Source: Pseudomonas sp. CFBP 13711 (GTDB taxonomy: Bacteria; Pseudomonadota; Gammaproteobacteria; Pseudomonadales; Pseudomonadaceae). From it: DNA of 64,000 bases. The stretch lies in assembly GCF_014842265.1 (NCBI RefSeq), contig NZ_JACYVI010000005.1, positions 308,518 to 372,517 of the forward strand. The letters run 5' to 3'. Numbering within the stretch: the first letter of the stretch is position 1; the number at the start of each line of letters is the position of its first letter. Positions 1-9,628 of the stretch are shown piece after piece. Both the position numbers and the translations under genes were made by a program. The notes under the pieces are model-generated. The model saw only the letters and a program-made list of their open reading frames with translations. It made no database searches and had not been told where the DNA came from.

Positions 1-720
<720 letters not shown>

Positions 721-722
721 GC

Positions 723-1562
723 TCACGCTTGATTCTCCAACGCAGGACTGTAAACCCGCGGCGCACTGTGTTTAGGCAGATGAATGAGGTTGAGGTTGTG
801 GCGGCGAGCCCATTGCAGCGCCAGGCCGGTCGGCGATGACAGGCTGACAAGGGTCTGAATGCCGGCACGTAATACTTTTTGAATCAGTTCGAGACTGCAG
901 CGGCTAGTGACGATAGCCAGCCCGCCCGTGGTCGGGATGTTCTGGCGAATCAGTGCGCCGATCAGCTTGTCCAAAGCGTTATGTCGGCCGATGTCTTCAC
1001 GACCTAAAAGAATTTCGCCGCGAGCGTCCATGAACATAGCCGCATGGACCGCGCCGCAGTGTTCGCCCAACGGCTGGAATTCGCCCATGCGCGCGCGCAG
1101 GCCTTTCAGCCATTCGGCGGGGGGAAGAGGGGCGCCGGGCAGCACGTTGAGCTCGGGCAAGGCCTGCTCGACGGCTTCAACGCCGCACAGGCCGCAGCCG
1201 CTGGTGCCGGCCATTTGCCGACGCTGGGTTTTCAGGTTCCAGAAGGCGCGGCTGGCGATTTCAACTTCTGCGGTCTGCGCAGAGCCACAACCACCGAGCT
1301 TGATGTCGTAGATCTCGTCCGGTGATTCGATGAGCCCGCTGCCGATGCTGAAGCCGACGATGAAGTCTTCCAGATCGCTGGGCGTGACCAGCATGACCGC
1401 CTGGCTGATGCCGTTGTAGGCGATCGCCAACGCGACTTCCTCGGCCAGCACATTGGGCTCGCTGACGTCGTGTTCGAGGTTCGAATAGCTGTAGGACTGG
1501 CTTGCGGCGGGCGCGGGCAGTTGTTGTGCGGGCGCCGTGATATCCATGTGCTTGGCGTGCAT
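723..1562 (-). CDS. fdhD: FdhD, sulfur carrier for formate-dehydrogenase-type enzymes
   Basis: A 279-residue cytoplasmic protein of the FdhD family, which passes sulfur from a cysteine desulfurase to the molybdenum cofactor of formate-dehydrogenase-type enzymes. The hallmark CxxC is visible as SGCGLCG (C123 and C126), followed by the conserved GREDIGRHNALDK segment. It lies immediately upstream of the oxidoreductase gene that ends this side of the window and almost overlaps it, which implies one transcript and a dedicated partner. The ATG at 1562 opens the frame but has no clear Shine-Dalgarno; ATG 1547 is an alternative start. Confidence 0.93.
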   Translation of the reverse strand: MHAKHMDITAPAQQLPAPAASQSYSYSNLEHDVSEPNVLAEEVALAIAYNGISQAVMLVTPSDLEDFIVGFSIGSGLIESPDEIYDIKLGGCGSAQTAEVEIASRAFWNLKTQRRQMAGTSGCGLCGVEAVEQALPELNVLPGAPLPPAEWLKGLRARMGEFQPLGEHCGAVHAAMFMDARGEILLGREDIGRHNALDKLIGALIRQNIPTTGGLAIVTSRCSLELIQKVLRAGIQTLVSLSSPTGLALQWARRHNLNLIHLPKHSAPRVYSPALENQA

Positions 1563-1656
1563 TGGGAGTAACCGGCAGAATGATTAGGCTTAAGCCTAGG
1601 CCTCCGGTCGGATTACGTCTAATCGCTAGTACTGATGCACCGATAGATGACGTCGA

Positions 1657-2544
1657 TCAACTTTCTTGCATCATCGTGTGATAGAGCGCCAGACAGGCTT
1701 CAGCCAATGCCGAGCGCGGCGCTGAGCGACGCATGATCAAGCCTAGTCGAGCCAGAGTCTGTGCGTCTTCGATGGGTTGCAAACGCAGATGCTCGGTGAG
1801 GGATTCCAGCCCGCCGTCCAACGGCATGATCGCGCAGCAGAAGCCGCCATGAACCGCTTGCAGCAGCTGATGGACCGCATCGGTCTGAATGATCGGCTGC
1901 GGATGGAGGCCGCGGCTGTGGAAGTTGTGATCGATGGACTGCCGAAAGTGCATGCCGCTGGTGAGCAGGCCCAAGGGCAGTTTGGTCAGGCTTTCCCAGC
2001 TCGACGTCTCTTCGGCAAAGCTGAAATAGCGCTGGTCATACATCACACCCATCCGCGTCTCGGCCAGTTGCAATGAGTCGAAACGCTCGGAGTCCAGTCG
2101 GTCCAGATACGAAACCCCGAGGTCCAGGCGGTTGCTGGCGAGTTGATCGAGAATCTGCTCGGAGCTCAGGGATGAAAGCTCGAAGCGCATGTTCGGGTGC
2201 AGGGAATGCAGGCGTTGCAGCAAGGGCAGCGGATCGAAGTTCGAGAGTGGCACCACGCCCAGTCGCAACGTGCCGACCAGATGCCCGCGACAGGCGGCGG
2301 CTTCAGCCTGCAAGCCGTCATACGCTGCCAGCACCGTGCGCGCCCATGCCAGAACGCGTTCGCCCGGCGCGGTGAAGCCTTCGAAGCGTTGGCCGCGATT
2401 GACCAGCGGCAGATCCAGCTCTTCTTCAAGGCTGCGCAGACGCATCGACAGGGTCGGTTGCGTGATATGGCAGCGCGCAGCGGCCTGCCCGAAGTGACGG
2501 GTTTCGTCGAGGGCGATCAGAAATTTCAGCTGCTTGATGTCCAT
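1657..2544 (-). CDS. LysR-family transcriptional regulator
   Basis: A 295-residue LysR-type regulator. The N-terminal winged helix-turn-helix covers about residues 1-60 (MDIKQLKFLIALDETRHFG, then AARCHITQPTLSMRLRSLE), followed by a substrate-binding-like effector domain. The frame extends upstream to 2562, but the ATG at 2544 is preceded by AAGGAG at a good distance, and the longer start would place that ribosome site inside the coding region. It lies upstream of fdhD in the same direction with a gap of about 95 bases, so it may regulate that pair; this is inferred from position only. The effector ligand is unknown. Confidence 0.88.
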   Translation of the reverse strand: MDIKQLKFLIALDETRHFGQAAARCHITQPTLSMRLRSLEEELDLPLVNRGQRFEGFTAPGERVLAWARTVLAAYDGLQAEAAACRGHLVGTLRLGVVPLSNFDPLPLLQRLHSLHPNMRFELSSLSSEQILDQLASNRLDLGVSYLDRLDSERFDSLQLAETRMGVMYDQRYFSFAEETSSWESLTKLPLGLLTSGMHFRQSIDHNFHSRGLHPQPIIQTDAVHQLLQAVHGGFCCAIMPLDGGLESLTEHLRLQPIEDAQTLARLGLIMRRSAPRSALAEACLALYHTMMQES

Positions 2545-2715
2545 CGTCTCTCCTTGAGGCACAGGCCGGCCCGGCGAAGTCTATCGCGACCGACCGTCAA
2601 ATGGCTTGAAACCTTGAGACGCGGCCGCAGGTCCGAGTTTTGTCGGGCAATGTCAGCGGAACAGATGTTGCGCGGGAAACCACAACGACACTACGACGAC
2701 ACCAAGGAGAAACCC

Positions 2716-3162
2716 ATGAGTCTGTTCAGTTTTGTGAAGGAAGCCGGTGAGAAGCTTATCGACCTGCTCACCCCAGGAAACGCCAACGCCAGCGATGAGC
2801 TGAAAAAGCACATCGAGTCTGTCGGGTTGGGCAATCCCAACGTTCATGCGACGGTCGAAGGCGACAAGATTACCTTGACGGGCGAAGTCGCCAGTCAGGA
2901 AGAGAAAGAGAAGATCGTACTGGCGGCCGGTAACATCGCCGGTGTTGGCAGCGTTGATGATCAGCTGACCATCGCCGCCGGCGCACCTGCTGTGGTTGCT
3001 GCGACGTTCGTCACTGTTCAGAAGGGCGATACCCTCAGCGCCATCTCGCTGCGCGTGTATCACGATGCCAACAAGTACCAGAAAATCTTCGACGCCAACA
3101 AGCCGATGCTGAAGGACGTAAACAAGATCTATCCAGGTCAGGTTCTGCGTATCCCTGAGTAA
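2716..3162 (+). CDS. kbp: BON and LysM domain protein, Kbp/YgaU-type potassium-binding protein
   Basis: A 148-residue soluble protein with a BON domain (about residues 25-90, ending GVGSVDDQLTI) and a C-terminal LysM domain (FVTVQKGDTLSAIS to YPGQVLRIPE). This is the architecture and length of Escherichia coli Kbp (YgaU), a cytoplasmic potassium-binding protein. It lacks a signal peptide, as the family does, so the LysM domain is not expected to bind cell wall here. The ATG at 2716 has AAGGAG upstream (2704-2709). The gene stands alone, with a hairpin just past the stop. Confidence 0.9.
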   Translation: MSLFSFVKEAGEKLIDLLTPGNANASDELKKHIESVGLGNPNVHATVEGDKITLTGEVASQEEKEKIVLAAGNIAGVGSVDDQLTIAAGAPAVVAATFVTVQKGDTLSAISLRVYHDANKYQKIFDANKPMLKDVNKIYPGQVLRIPE

Positions 3163-3178
3163 GCGGTAAGTTGTACTG

Positions 3179-3215
3179 GCCGTACGGAAACCAGCGTTAG
3201 CGCTGACCGTACGGC
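3179..3215 (+). terminator. Hairpin downstream of kbp, probable terminator
   Basis: Inverted repeat GCCGTACGG / CCGTACGGC enclosing an inner CAGCG-TTAG-CGCTG stem. It sits 16 bases past the kbp stop and shortly before the convergent end of yrfG. There is no strong T-run, so it may act as a weak or bidirectional terminator. Confidence 0.5.
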
Positions 3216-3234
3216 AACCCTTGCTGCATGATTC

Positions 3235-3897
3235 TTACAAGCCCTGTATCAACGCCCGATAATCTTCAACAGCCTCGAACTCTTCGGTGTCTTTCGGGCC
3301 TTTTCGGCTGTCCGGCTCACGCACTGCCAACAAATGGCCGATGCCGTATCGCCCGGCGCTGCGCAAGATCGGCAAGGTGTCGTCGATGAACACACTGCGC
3401 GCCGGATCGAACTTGATATCGTCCTGCAGCGCGTCCCAGAACTGCGGGTTTTCCTTGGGATAACCGTAGTCATGGGAGCTGATCAAACGCTCGAAGTAGG
3501 GCGCCAGTTCCAGTCTTTCCATCTTCAGCGACAGCGAGTCGCGGTGTGCGTTGGTGATCATGATCACCCGTTTGCCAGCCTGCTTGAGGGCGGCCAGAAA
3601 CGTCTCGGCGTCGGGACGCAAGGCGATGAGGTGGGCGATCTCGACTTTCAGGTCCTTCACCGACAGGTTCAGCTCCGTGCTCCAGAAATCGGTGCAGTAC
3701 CAGTTGAGGGTGCCGGCGTTTTTTTCGAAGAGCGGCATCAGCTCCAGTTGCGCCATGGCCAGACTGACCCCGTGCACTTCGGCATAGCGCTTGGGCAGAT
3801 GCTCCAGCCAGAAGTGATTGTCGAAATGCAGGTCGAGCAGCGTGCCGTCCATATCCAGCAGAACGGTGTCGATATCGCGCCAGGGCAAAGAAGGCAT
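3235..3897 (-). CDS. yrfG: GMP/IMP nucleotidase YrfG (HAD superfamily)
   Basis: A 220-residue haloacid-dehalogenase-type phosphatase. Motif I is VLLDMDGTLLDL with the nucleophile/acid Asp pair, motif II is MITNAH, and the later acidic motif is VFIDDTLPIL. In E. coli YrfG hydrolyses GMP and IMP. The open frame runs to 4170, but the family start is the ATG at 3897 (MPSLPW), preceded by GAGAGA; the extension only mirrors nudE on the other strand. It is divergent from nudE, the arrangement commonly seen for this pair in Pseudomonas. Confidence 0.9.
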   Translation of the reverse strand: MPSLPWRDIDTVLLDMDGTLLDLHFDNHFWLEHLPKRYAEVHGVSLAMAQLELMPLFEKNAGTLNWYCTDFWSTELNLSVKDLKVEIAHLIALRPDAETFLAALKQAGKRVIMITNAHRDSLSLKMERLELAPYFERLISSHDYGYPKENPQFWDALQDDIKFDPARSVFIDDTLPILRSAGRYGIGHLLAVREPDSRKGPKDTEEFEAVEDYRALIQGL

Positions 3898-3993
3898 ACA
3901 AGTCTCTCGGCGTTGAAGGGGTCGCGTGGGTTTGCGGCGAAGACATCCGCAAAAGCCACGGTATAGTAACCCGTCTACGCCAAGGAGCTCGTC

Positions 3994-4560
3994 ATGCAGC
4001 AGAAACCTACCGTCCTCTCTCGCGAAATCGTCGCGAGCAGCCGTCTGTTCCGCGTTGAAGAAGTGCAGCTGCGCTTTTCCAACGGCGTCGAGCGTACCTA
4101 TGAGCGGCTGGTCGGCAGCGGCAGTGGCTACGGCGCGGTGATGATCGTGGCCATGCTCGATGCCGACCACGCCGTGCTGATCGAGGAATACTGCGGCGGC
4201 ACTGATCAGTACGAGCTGTCACTGCCCAAAGGTTTGATCGAGCCGGGCGAGGACGTGCTGGCCGCCGCCAATCGCGAGCTCAAGGAAGAGGCCGGTTATG
4301 GCGCGCGCACCTTGGTGCACCTGACCGAGCTGTCGCTTTCGCCCGGCTACATGAGCCAGAAAATCCAGGTCGTGCTGGCCACCGATTTGTATGAGGAAAC
4401 ACTGCCCGGCGACGAGCCTGAGCCGATGCGCGTGGACAAGGTCAATCTGCGTGAGCTTTCCAGTCTGGTTCAGAATCCGCAGTTCACTGAAGGGCGCGCG
4501 CTGGCGGCGCTGTACCTCGCCCGCGACCTGCTGGCCGAGCGTGGGGATTTTCTGCCATGA
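3994..4560 (+). CDS. nudE: ADP compounds hydrolase NudE (Nudix)
   Basis: A 188-residue Nudix hydrolase. The Nudix box starts at G80 (GLIEPGEDVLAAANRELKEE), with the REL-x-EE catalytic core at residues 94-99. The family cleaves ADP-ribose, Ap3A and NADH-type compounds. A GGAG-type ribosome site (CAAGGAG) precedes the ATG. Its stop overlaps the cysQ start by four bases (ATGA), so the two are translationally coupled. Confidence 0.93.
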   Translation: MQQKPTVLSREIVASSRLFRVEEVQLRFSNGVERTYERLVGSGSGYGAVMIVAMLDADHAVLIEEYCGGTDQYELSLPKGLIEPGEDVLAAANRELKEEAGYGARTLVHLTELSLSPGYMSQKIQVVLATDLYEETLPGDEPEPMRVDKVNLRELSSLVQNPQFTEGRALAALYLARDLLAERGDFLP

Positions 4561-5399
4561 ACCCGACATTCACCCAATTGCCGCACCCGCTGCTTGCGCC
4601 CGTCATAGAGCTTTGCCGGCGGGCCGGCGAAGTCATTTTGCCGTTCTGGCGCTCCGGCGTGGAAGTCGAGGTCAAGTCGGATGACTCGCCTGTCACGGCT
4701 GCTGACCTGGCCGCCCATGAGCTGCTGGTGGCGGGCCTCAAGGCGCTGGATCCGAGTATTCATATCCTGTCCGAAGAGGACGCCAACATCCCGTTGAGCG
4801 AACGCAGCCAGTGGCAACGCTGGTGGCTGGTGGACCCGCTGGACGGTACCAAGGAATTCATTGCCGGCAGCGAAGAGTTCACCGTCAACGTGGCGCTGAT
4901 AGAGAACGGTCGCGTGGTATTTGGCGTGGTGTCGATGCCGACCAATAACCGCTGCTATTTCGGTGGCGCCGGGCTGGGTGCGTGGCGCAGTGACGACCCG
5001 CAGCATCTGGCGCCGATCAGCGTGCGCAATGAGCCGGGCGCGGGAGACGCGTTCACCGTGGTCGCCAGCCGTCGTCACTCCAGCCCCGAGCAACAGAAGT
5101 TGCTGGCCGGTTTGTCGGAAGTGGTGGGTGAGCTAGAGCTGACCAATATCGGCAGTTCGCTGAAGTTTTGCCTGCTGGCCGAAGGGGCCGCCGATTGCTA
5201 CCCGCGTCTGGCGCCGACGTCTCAGTGGGACACCGCTGCTGCCCAGGGTGTAGTGGAAGGCGCTGGCGGCGTAGTGCTGAACCTGGACGGCACGACCTTC
5301 GAGTACCCGGCGCGGGAGACGCTGCTCAATTCGTATTTCCTGGCGTTGCCGGCTGAGGCGACATGGCGCGGCGCGTTGCTGGCGTTGGCGTTGGCTTGA
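4557..5399 (+). CDS. cysQ: 3'(2'),5'-bisphosphate nucleotidase CysQ
   Basis: A 280-residue member of the inositol-monophosphatase fold that hydrolyses PAP/PAPS in sulfate assimilation. Metal-binding motifs are visible: SEEDA (E73, E74) and WWLVDPLDGTKEF, with the D93-P-L-D96-G-T98 signature, and WDTAAAQGVVEGAGG near the C-terminus. It is coupled to nudE by a four-base overlap. The length matches the family. Confidence 0.94.
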   Translation: MNPTFTQLPHPLLAPVIELCRRAGEVILPFWRSGVEVEVKSDDSPVTAADLAAHELLVAGLKALDPSIHILSEEDANIPLSERSQWQRWWLVDPLDGTKEFIAGSEEFTVNVALIENGRVVFGVVSMPTNNRCYFGGAGLGAWRSDDPQHLAPISVRNEPGAGDAFTVVASRRHSSPEQQKLLAGLSEVVGELELTNIGSSLKFCLLAEGAADCYPRLAPTSQWDTAAAQGVVEGAGGVVLNLDGTTFEYPARETLLNSYFLALPAEATWRGALLALALA

Positions 5400-5436
5400 G
5401 CGCACATCAGCTCTGAGGACGCCGTAGGGGATCAAT

Positions 5437-5873
5437 TGTGGGAGCGAGCTTGCTCGCGAATAGGTCGGTACATCCACGCAATGTTCAGCGGCTGTAATGC
5501 CGCTTTCGTGAGCAAGCTCACTCCCACAGGGGATGTGTTTGATGCAATAAAGCGCGGTGTCAGAAGACGCTGCAGATGTCTCTGCTGAATACGGATTGTG
5601 GGAGCGAGCTTGCTCGCGAATAGGCCGTTATATCTACGCAATGTTCAGCGGCTGTAATGTCGTCTTCGCGAGCAAGCTCACTCCTACAGGGGCTGTGGCT
5701 GCTGCGAGAAAGCGCGGTGTCAGAAGACGCTGCAGATGTCTCTGCTGAATACGGATTGTGGGAGCGAGCTTGCTCGCGAATAGGTCGGTATATCCACGCA
5801 ATTTTCAGCGGCTGGAATGCCGTCTTCGTGAGCAAGGTGGAGCGCCACCCCGGTCACTCCCACATAGGCAAGG
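5437..5873. repeat. Three-copy 160-bp tandem repeat containing REP pairs
   Basis: Three units begin at 5437, 5597 and 5757, exactly 160 bases apart, each starting TGTGGGAGCGAGCTTGCTCG. Each unit holds a REP arm, a spacer with GCGGCTG, and an inverted REP arm (GAGCAAGCTCACTCC). Units 1 and 2 end in a nearly identical 60-base tail (GCGCGGTGTCAGAAGACGCT and on), so the duplicated unit is larger than the REP pair itself. The third unit is interrupted by a short insertion (GTGGAGCGCCACCCCGG) in its second arm. No gene is supported in 5400-5891. Confidence 0.88.
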
Positions 5874-5891
5874 CGTGTCGGGCAGCTTTGT

Positions 5892-6359
5892 TCAGCGATG
5901 CAGCACGAACTGCCCGACGAATTCCACTGCCGTTTCTTCTGATCCATCAGCCACGATCCGGGTGTGCAGCGTCAGGCGCGCACGGCCGCGTCGGTGGTAG
6001 AGCTTCACGAATCTCTCCCAGCTCGCTTCATCCGGAGCGTCGCAAATGGCGATGCCATCGCGGGTGACCGGCAGGGGATAACTGATCTGGCCGTCCTGAA
6101 TCACGATGTGCCCGTCGTCGATCCCGGCTTCCTTGAGCCGCAAGTACAGCCAACCCCAGCCCGCCAGTACCGCGCCGCAATACAGGCTGCCGCCGAACAA
6201 GGTGTTCTTGTGATTGACGTTGGGCGCCAACGGCAGGTGCAGACGAAGTTGATGGTCTCGCCAGCCCAGCACCTTGACACCCATTTCCCGGGTGAGGGGA
6301 ATGTCCCGGTGCAGCACCGCTTCCAGATCTTCAGCAGACAAACGTTGCCGGTCAGTCAT
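5892..6359 (-). CDS. YiiD C-terminal-type hotdog thioesterase
   Basis: A 155-residue protein resembling the putative thioesterase domain at the C-terminus of E. coli YiiD. Seen directly: MTDRQRLSAEDLE at the start, the hotdog-type stretch NVNHKNTLFGGSLYCGAVLAGWG (about residues 48-70), and HTRIVADGSEETAVEFVGQFV at the end. The substrate is unknown. It overlaps the end of dctD by eight bases and could be co-transcribed with dctBD. Confidence 0.75.
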   Translation of the reverse strand: MTDRQRLSAEDLEAVLHRDIPLTREMGVKVLGWRDHQLRLHLPLAPNVNHKNTLFGGSLYCGAVLAGWGWLYLRLKEAGIDDGHIVIQDGQISYPLPVTRDGIAICDAPDEASWERFVKLYHRRGRARLTLHTRIVADGSEETAVEFVGQFVLHR

Positions 6360-7728
6360 TGTCGTCGGACCCCGCGCCGTTGAAGGTCAGCCCGTGCTTG
6401 CGCAGTTTGTCGTGCAGGGTTTTGCGTGGCAGGCCCAAGGCTTCGGCGAGGCTGCGGACCGAGCTGTGCGGACGGGTCAGTTCGGCGGCAATCAACGCTC
6501 GCTCGAACGCCTCGACCTGCTCGCTCAGCCCGCCGTTGGATGCCACCAGATCCGGCTGCGCCTCGCCTTCCAGTTCCAGCTCAAGGCCCAAGGCGAAACG
6601 CTCGGCGGCGTTCTGCAGTTCACGCACGTTGCCCGGCCAGGTGTGACGCAGCAGCAGCGCCCGATGCCCCGGCTGCAATTCATGCCGTGGCAGGCCGTGG
6701 CGCAAACTGGCGGTATCGGCGAAATGCTGGAACAGCACCAACGCGTCTTCGCCACGCTCGCGCAGCGGAGGAATGCGCAACGGCGCGACATTAAGGCGGT
6801 AATACAAGTCGGGCCTGAAACGCCCTTGGTCCGCCGCCTGGCGCAGGTCTTCTTTGGTCGCCGCGATCACCCGGATGTCCAACGGGATCTGCTGATTCCC
6901 GCCCAGCCGCTCAACCACGCGCTCTTGCAGCAAACGCAGCAGCTTGACCTGCACGTCCATGCTCATGCTTTCGATTTCATCCAGAAACAACGTGCCGCCG
7001 TTGGCGAATTCGAACTTGCCGATGCGGCGCTTCTGCGCCCCCGTGAAGGCGCCCGACTCGTGGCCGAACAGCTCGCTTTCCACCACCGACTCGGCCAGCG
7101 CCCCGGCGTTGATCGCCACGAACGGACCATTACGGCGGTTGGACAAATCGTGCAGTGCGCGGGCGACCACTTCTTTGCCGGCGCCGGTTTCGCCAAGAAT
7201 CAACACGTCAGCCTTGGTCGCCGCCAGCGCGCCGATCTGATCGCGCAGGCGCTGGATGGGGGCGGATAACCCCACCAGTCGCGTGCTCAGTTGCTGACGG
7301 TCGCTCAGCTCAAGCCGCAAGCTCCGGTTGTCCAGCACCAGCCTGCGCAGCGCCAGGGCGCGCCGAACGCTGTCGAGCAGTGCGTCGCTGGCAAAGGGTT
7401 TTTCCAGAAAATCGTAGGCGCCGGCGCGCATGGCCTGCACCGCCAGCGGCACGTCGCCGTGTCCGGTGATCAGCAGCACCGGCAACTCCGGATCCTGGGC
7501 GTGCAGCTGGTGGAGCAACTCGAGGCCGTCGATGCCCGGCATGCGAATGTCACTGACGATCACTCCCGGCCAGTCACGCTCGATGCGCGCCTGCAGGCCT
7601 TTGGCGTCGCTCAGCGGCAGGATTTTCAGGCCGGCGAGATCGAGCGTCTGGCTCAGGGCCTGACGCAGGTGCGGGTCGTCGTCGATCAGCACCACCTGAA
7701 TCCGGCTGTCGATGGCGTCGGTGCTCAT
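6352..7728 (-). CDS. dctD: Sigma54-dependent response regulator DctD
   Basis: A 458-residue NtrC-class regulator. The receiver domain carries the DDD acidic pocket and phospho-acceptor D60 (VIVSDIRMPG). The AAA+ domain has Walker A GETGAGKE (179-186), the sigma54-contact loop GAFTGA (226-231) and Walker B TLFLDE. A Fis-type helix-turn-helix lies at the C-terminus (SVRSLAEALGLPRKTLHDKL). With DctB it forms the C4-dicarboxylate two-component system that activates dctA or TRAP-type transport in Pseudomonas. It overlaps dctB by four bases. No target transporter lies in the window. Confidence 0.9.
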   Translation of the reverse strand: MSTDAIDSRIQVVLIDDDPHLRQALSQTLDLAGLKILPLSDAKGLQARIERDWPGVIVSDIRMPGIDGLELLHQLHAQDPELPVLLITGHGDVPLAVQAMRAGAYDFLEKPFASDALLDSVRRALALRRLVLDNRSLRLELSDRQQLSTRLVGLSAPIQRLRDQIGALAATKADVLILGETGAGKEVVARALHDLSNRRNGPFVAINAGALAESVVESELFGHESGAFTGAQKRRIGKFEFANGGTLFLDEIESMSMDVQVKLLRLLQERVVERLGGNQQIPLDIRVIAATKEDLRQAADQGRFRPDLYYRLNVAPLRIPPLRERGEDALVLFQHFADTASLRHGLPRHELQPGHRALLLRHTWPGNVRELQNAAERFALGLELELEGEAQPDLVASNGGLSEQVEAFERALIAAELTRPHSSVRSLAEALGLPRKTLHDKLRKHGLTFNGAGSDDND

Positions 7729-9539
7729 GCAGATAAGTCCTCAGACGGTTGAAGGTTGACGCCCGAGGCGCCGGTGCGCATCCGCAACGTCAGCAGCGCA
7801 CCGCCTTCCGGGTGATTGGCGAACAGCAGCTCGCCGCCCAGTGCGCGCATCAGCGTATCGCAGATCGCGAGGCCCAGGCCGAGCCCCTGGGTGCGCGTCT
7901 TGGTGGTGAAAAACGGCTCGCGGGCGTGCTCCAGCGCTTCTCTGGAAAACCCCGGGCCGTTGTCGCGGATGTACAGATTGACGCCCTCGGCGTTGTACTC
8001 GGCACTGATCCACAATTTGCGCGGCGGGCCTTTCTCGGTCAGCGCATCCAGCGCATTCGCCAGTAGATTGCCCAGCACCTGACGCAGCCGCGTCTCGCCG
8101 GCCTGCACCCACAAGGTCGCGGCGGGTAAATCGCGGATCAATTCCACTTCCATCGCGCGCCGACGCTTGGCGAGCAGGGCCAGCGCATCGTCCAGCGCTG
8201 GCTGCAGCGCCACGCTTTCAGGCGCATGCCGGTCACGCCGGGCGAAGGCGCGCAGGTGCGCAATAATCGACGCCATGCGCCCGGTGAGTTCGCTGATCAG
8301 CTTGAGGTTGCCGCGGGCGTCTTCGGTGCGCTGATGATCGAGCAGCACTTCGGCGTTCTCGGCGTAACTGCGAATGGCCGCCAGCGGTTGGTTGAGTTCA
8401 TGGCTGATGCTCGCCGACATCGTGCCCAGCGCTGACAGCTTGCCGGCCTGAACCAGTTCGTCCTGGGCGCGAAACAGTTCCTGCTGCGCCTGCTCGCGTT
8501 CGAGAACTTCCTGGCGCAATCGCTGATTGACGCCTTCCAGATCGCAGGTCCGCTCGGCGACTCGCACTTCCAGCTCCCGGCGCGCCTTGGCCTCGAAGTT
8601 GATGCGATCCAGATAATGGCGGCGGCGCTGCATCATCAGCCCCAATAGAAGCATCAGCACCAGCAACGCACCACCGCCAATGGCAACCACCGTCCGCACC
8701 GGCCTCGACACCAGCATCTGGGGGGCGAGGATGTTCACGCTCCAGCCGGTCTCGTCGATCTGCTGGGTTTGCTTGAGCCAGCCGTTTTCATCCAGCTGCA
8801 GCGGGCGCGGATCGCGGGTCGGGTAGGGCTGGATGGCGACGATCGCCTGCTTTTCTTCCTCACTCAGCGGGCGCGTGGCGCGGAAACGCCAGGCCGGATT
8901 AGAGGTCAGGATCACCACGCCGTTGTGGTCGGTGACGAGCAACTGTTCCGGCGTTTTGCCCCACAAGGTTTCAGTGAGGTCCAGGTCGACCTTGACCACC
9001 AGCACACCGATCACAGTGTCGCCGTCGCGCACGGCGGCCGCGAAGAAGTAGCCGCGTTTGGCTGACGTTGTGCCCAGGCCGAAAAAGCGGCCGAGATTGC
9101 CAGCCATGGCATTGCTGAAATACGGGCGGAAGGCGAAGTTGCGGCCAACGAAGCTGTCGCGTTTGTCCCAGTTCGACGCGGCGAGGGTGTCGCCATTGGG
9201 CGCCATCAGGTAGATCACCTCGGCGCCGGTCTGCCGGGCGGTGTTCATCAGCAGCACGTTCGCCTGGGCTTGCGCCTGTTTGTCTTGGGGGTTCGCCAAC
9301 ATGGCGCGCAGCCCGGGCAGGTCGCCGAGAATCTGTGGCAGAACTTCATAGCGGTGCAACGTGCCCAGCAGGTTGGCGACGTACAGATCGAGGGTCTGGC
9401 GATTCTGGCTCAGCAGCTCATTGCGGTAATAGTGTTCGGCCAGGCGTTCGAGCGGCCACAGCAACGGGGCGAGGATCAGCGCCAGTAAGGCAAGGCTGCG
9501 CCAGCGAGGGCGGCGGGGAAGGGCGTTAGTGCTGATCAT
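7725..9539 (-). CDS. dctB: C4-dicarboxylate sensor histidine kinase DctB
   Basis: A 604-residue membrane kinase. An N-terminal transmembrane helix (LALLALILAPLLWPL) is followed by a periplasmic double-Cache-like sensor, a second helix (VVAIGGGALLVLMLLLGLMM), a coiled coil, the HisKA motif SASISHELNQPLAAIRSYAE and the ATPase motifs DNGPGF and GLGLGLAI. The open frame extends to 9713, but the ATG at 9539 gives the normal DctB N-terminus. The ribosome site is weak. Its stop overlaps the dctD start by four bases. Confidence 0.9.
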   Translation of the reverse strand: MISTNALPRRPRWRSLALLALILAPLLWPLERLAEHYYRNELLSQNRQTLDLYVANLLGTLHRYEVLPQILGDLPGLRAMLANPQDKQAQAQANVLLMNTARQTGAEVIYLMAPNGDTLAASNWDKRDSFVGRNFAFRPYFSNAMAGNLGRFFGLGTTSAKRGYFFAAAVRDGDTVIGVLVVKVDLDLTETLWGKTPEQLLVTDHNGVVILTSNPAWRFRATRPLSEEEKQAIVAIQPYPTRDPRPLQLDENGWLKQTQQIDETGWSVNILAPQMLVSRPVRTVVAIGGGALLVLMLLLGLMMQRRRHYLDRINFEAKARRELEVRVAERTCDLEGVNQRLRQEVLEREQAQQELFRAQDELVQAGKLSALGTMSASISHELNQPLAAIRSYAENAEVLLDHQRTEDARGNLKLISELTGRMASIIAHLRAFARRDRHAPESVALQPALDDALALLAKRRRAMEVELIRDLPAATLWVQAGETRLRQVLGNLLANALDALTEKGPPRKLWISAEYNAEGVNLYIRDNGPGFSREALEHAREPFFTTKTRTQGLGLGLAICDTLMRALGGELLFANHPEGGALLTLRMRTGASGVNLQPSEDLSA

Positions 9540-9628
9540 GAAATCGCCGGTGGGTTCGTTGCGGTGTAGAGCGGCTGCGGATGAATCATTATTCCGCAGC
9601 CGCTCAACATCGAGTCGGCCCATTATGC

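Noticed and set aside
5437..5873. CRISPR-like array
   Set aside because: The units are 160 bases with near-identical contents including inverted arms; there are no short repeats with unique spacers and no cas genes.
5557..6067. Open frames across the tandem repeat
   Set aside because: They translate REP sequence (repeated GSELA/ASLLA-type peptides) and have no independent support.
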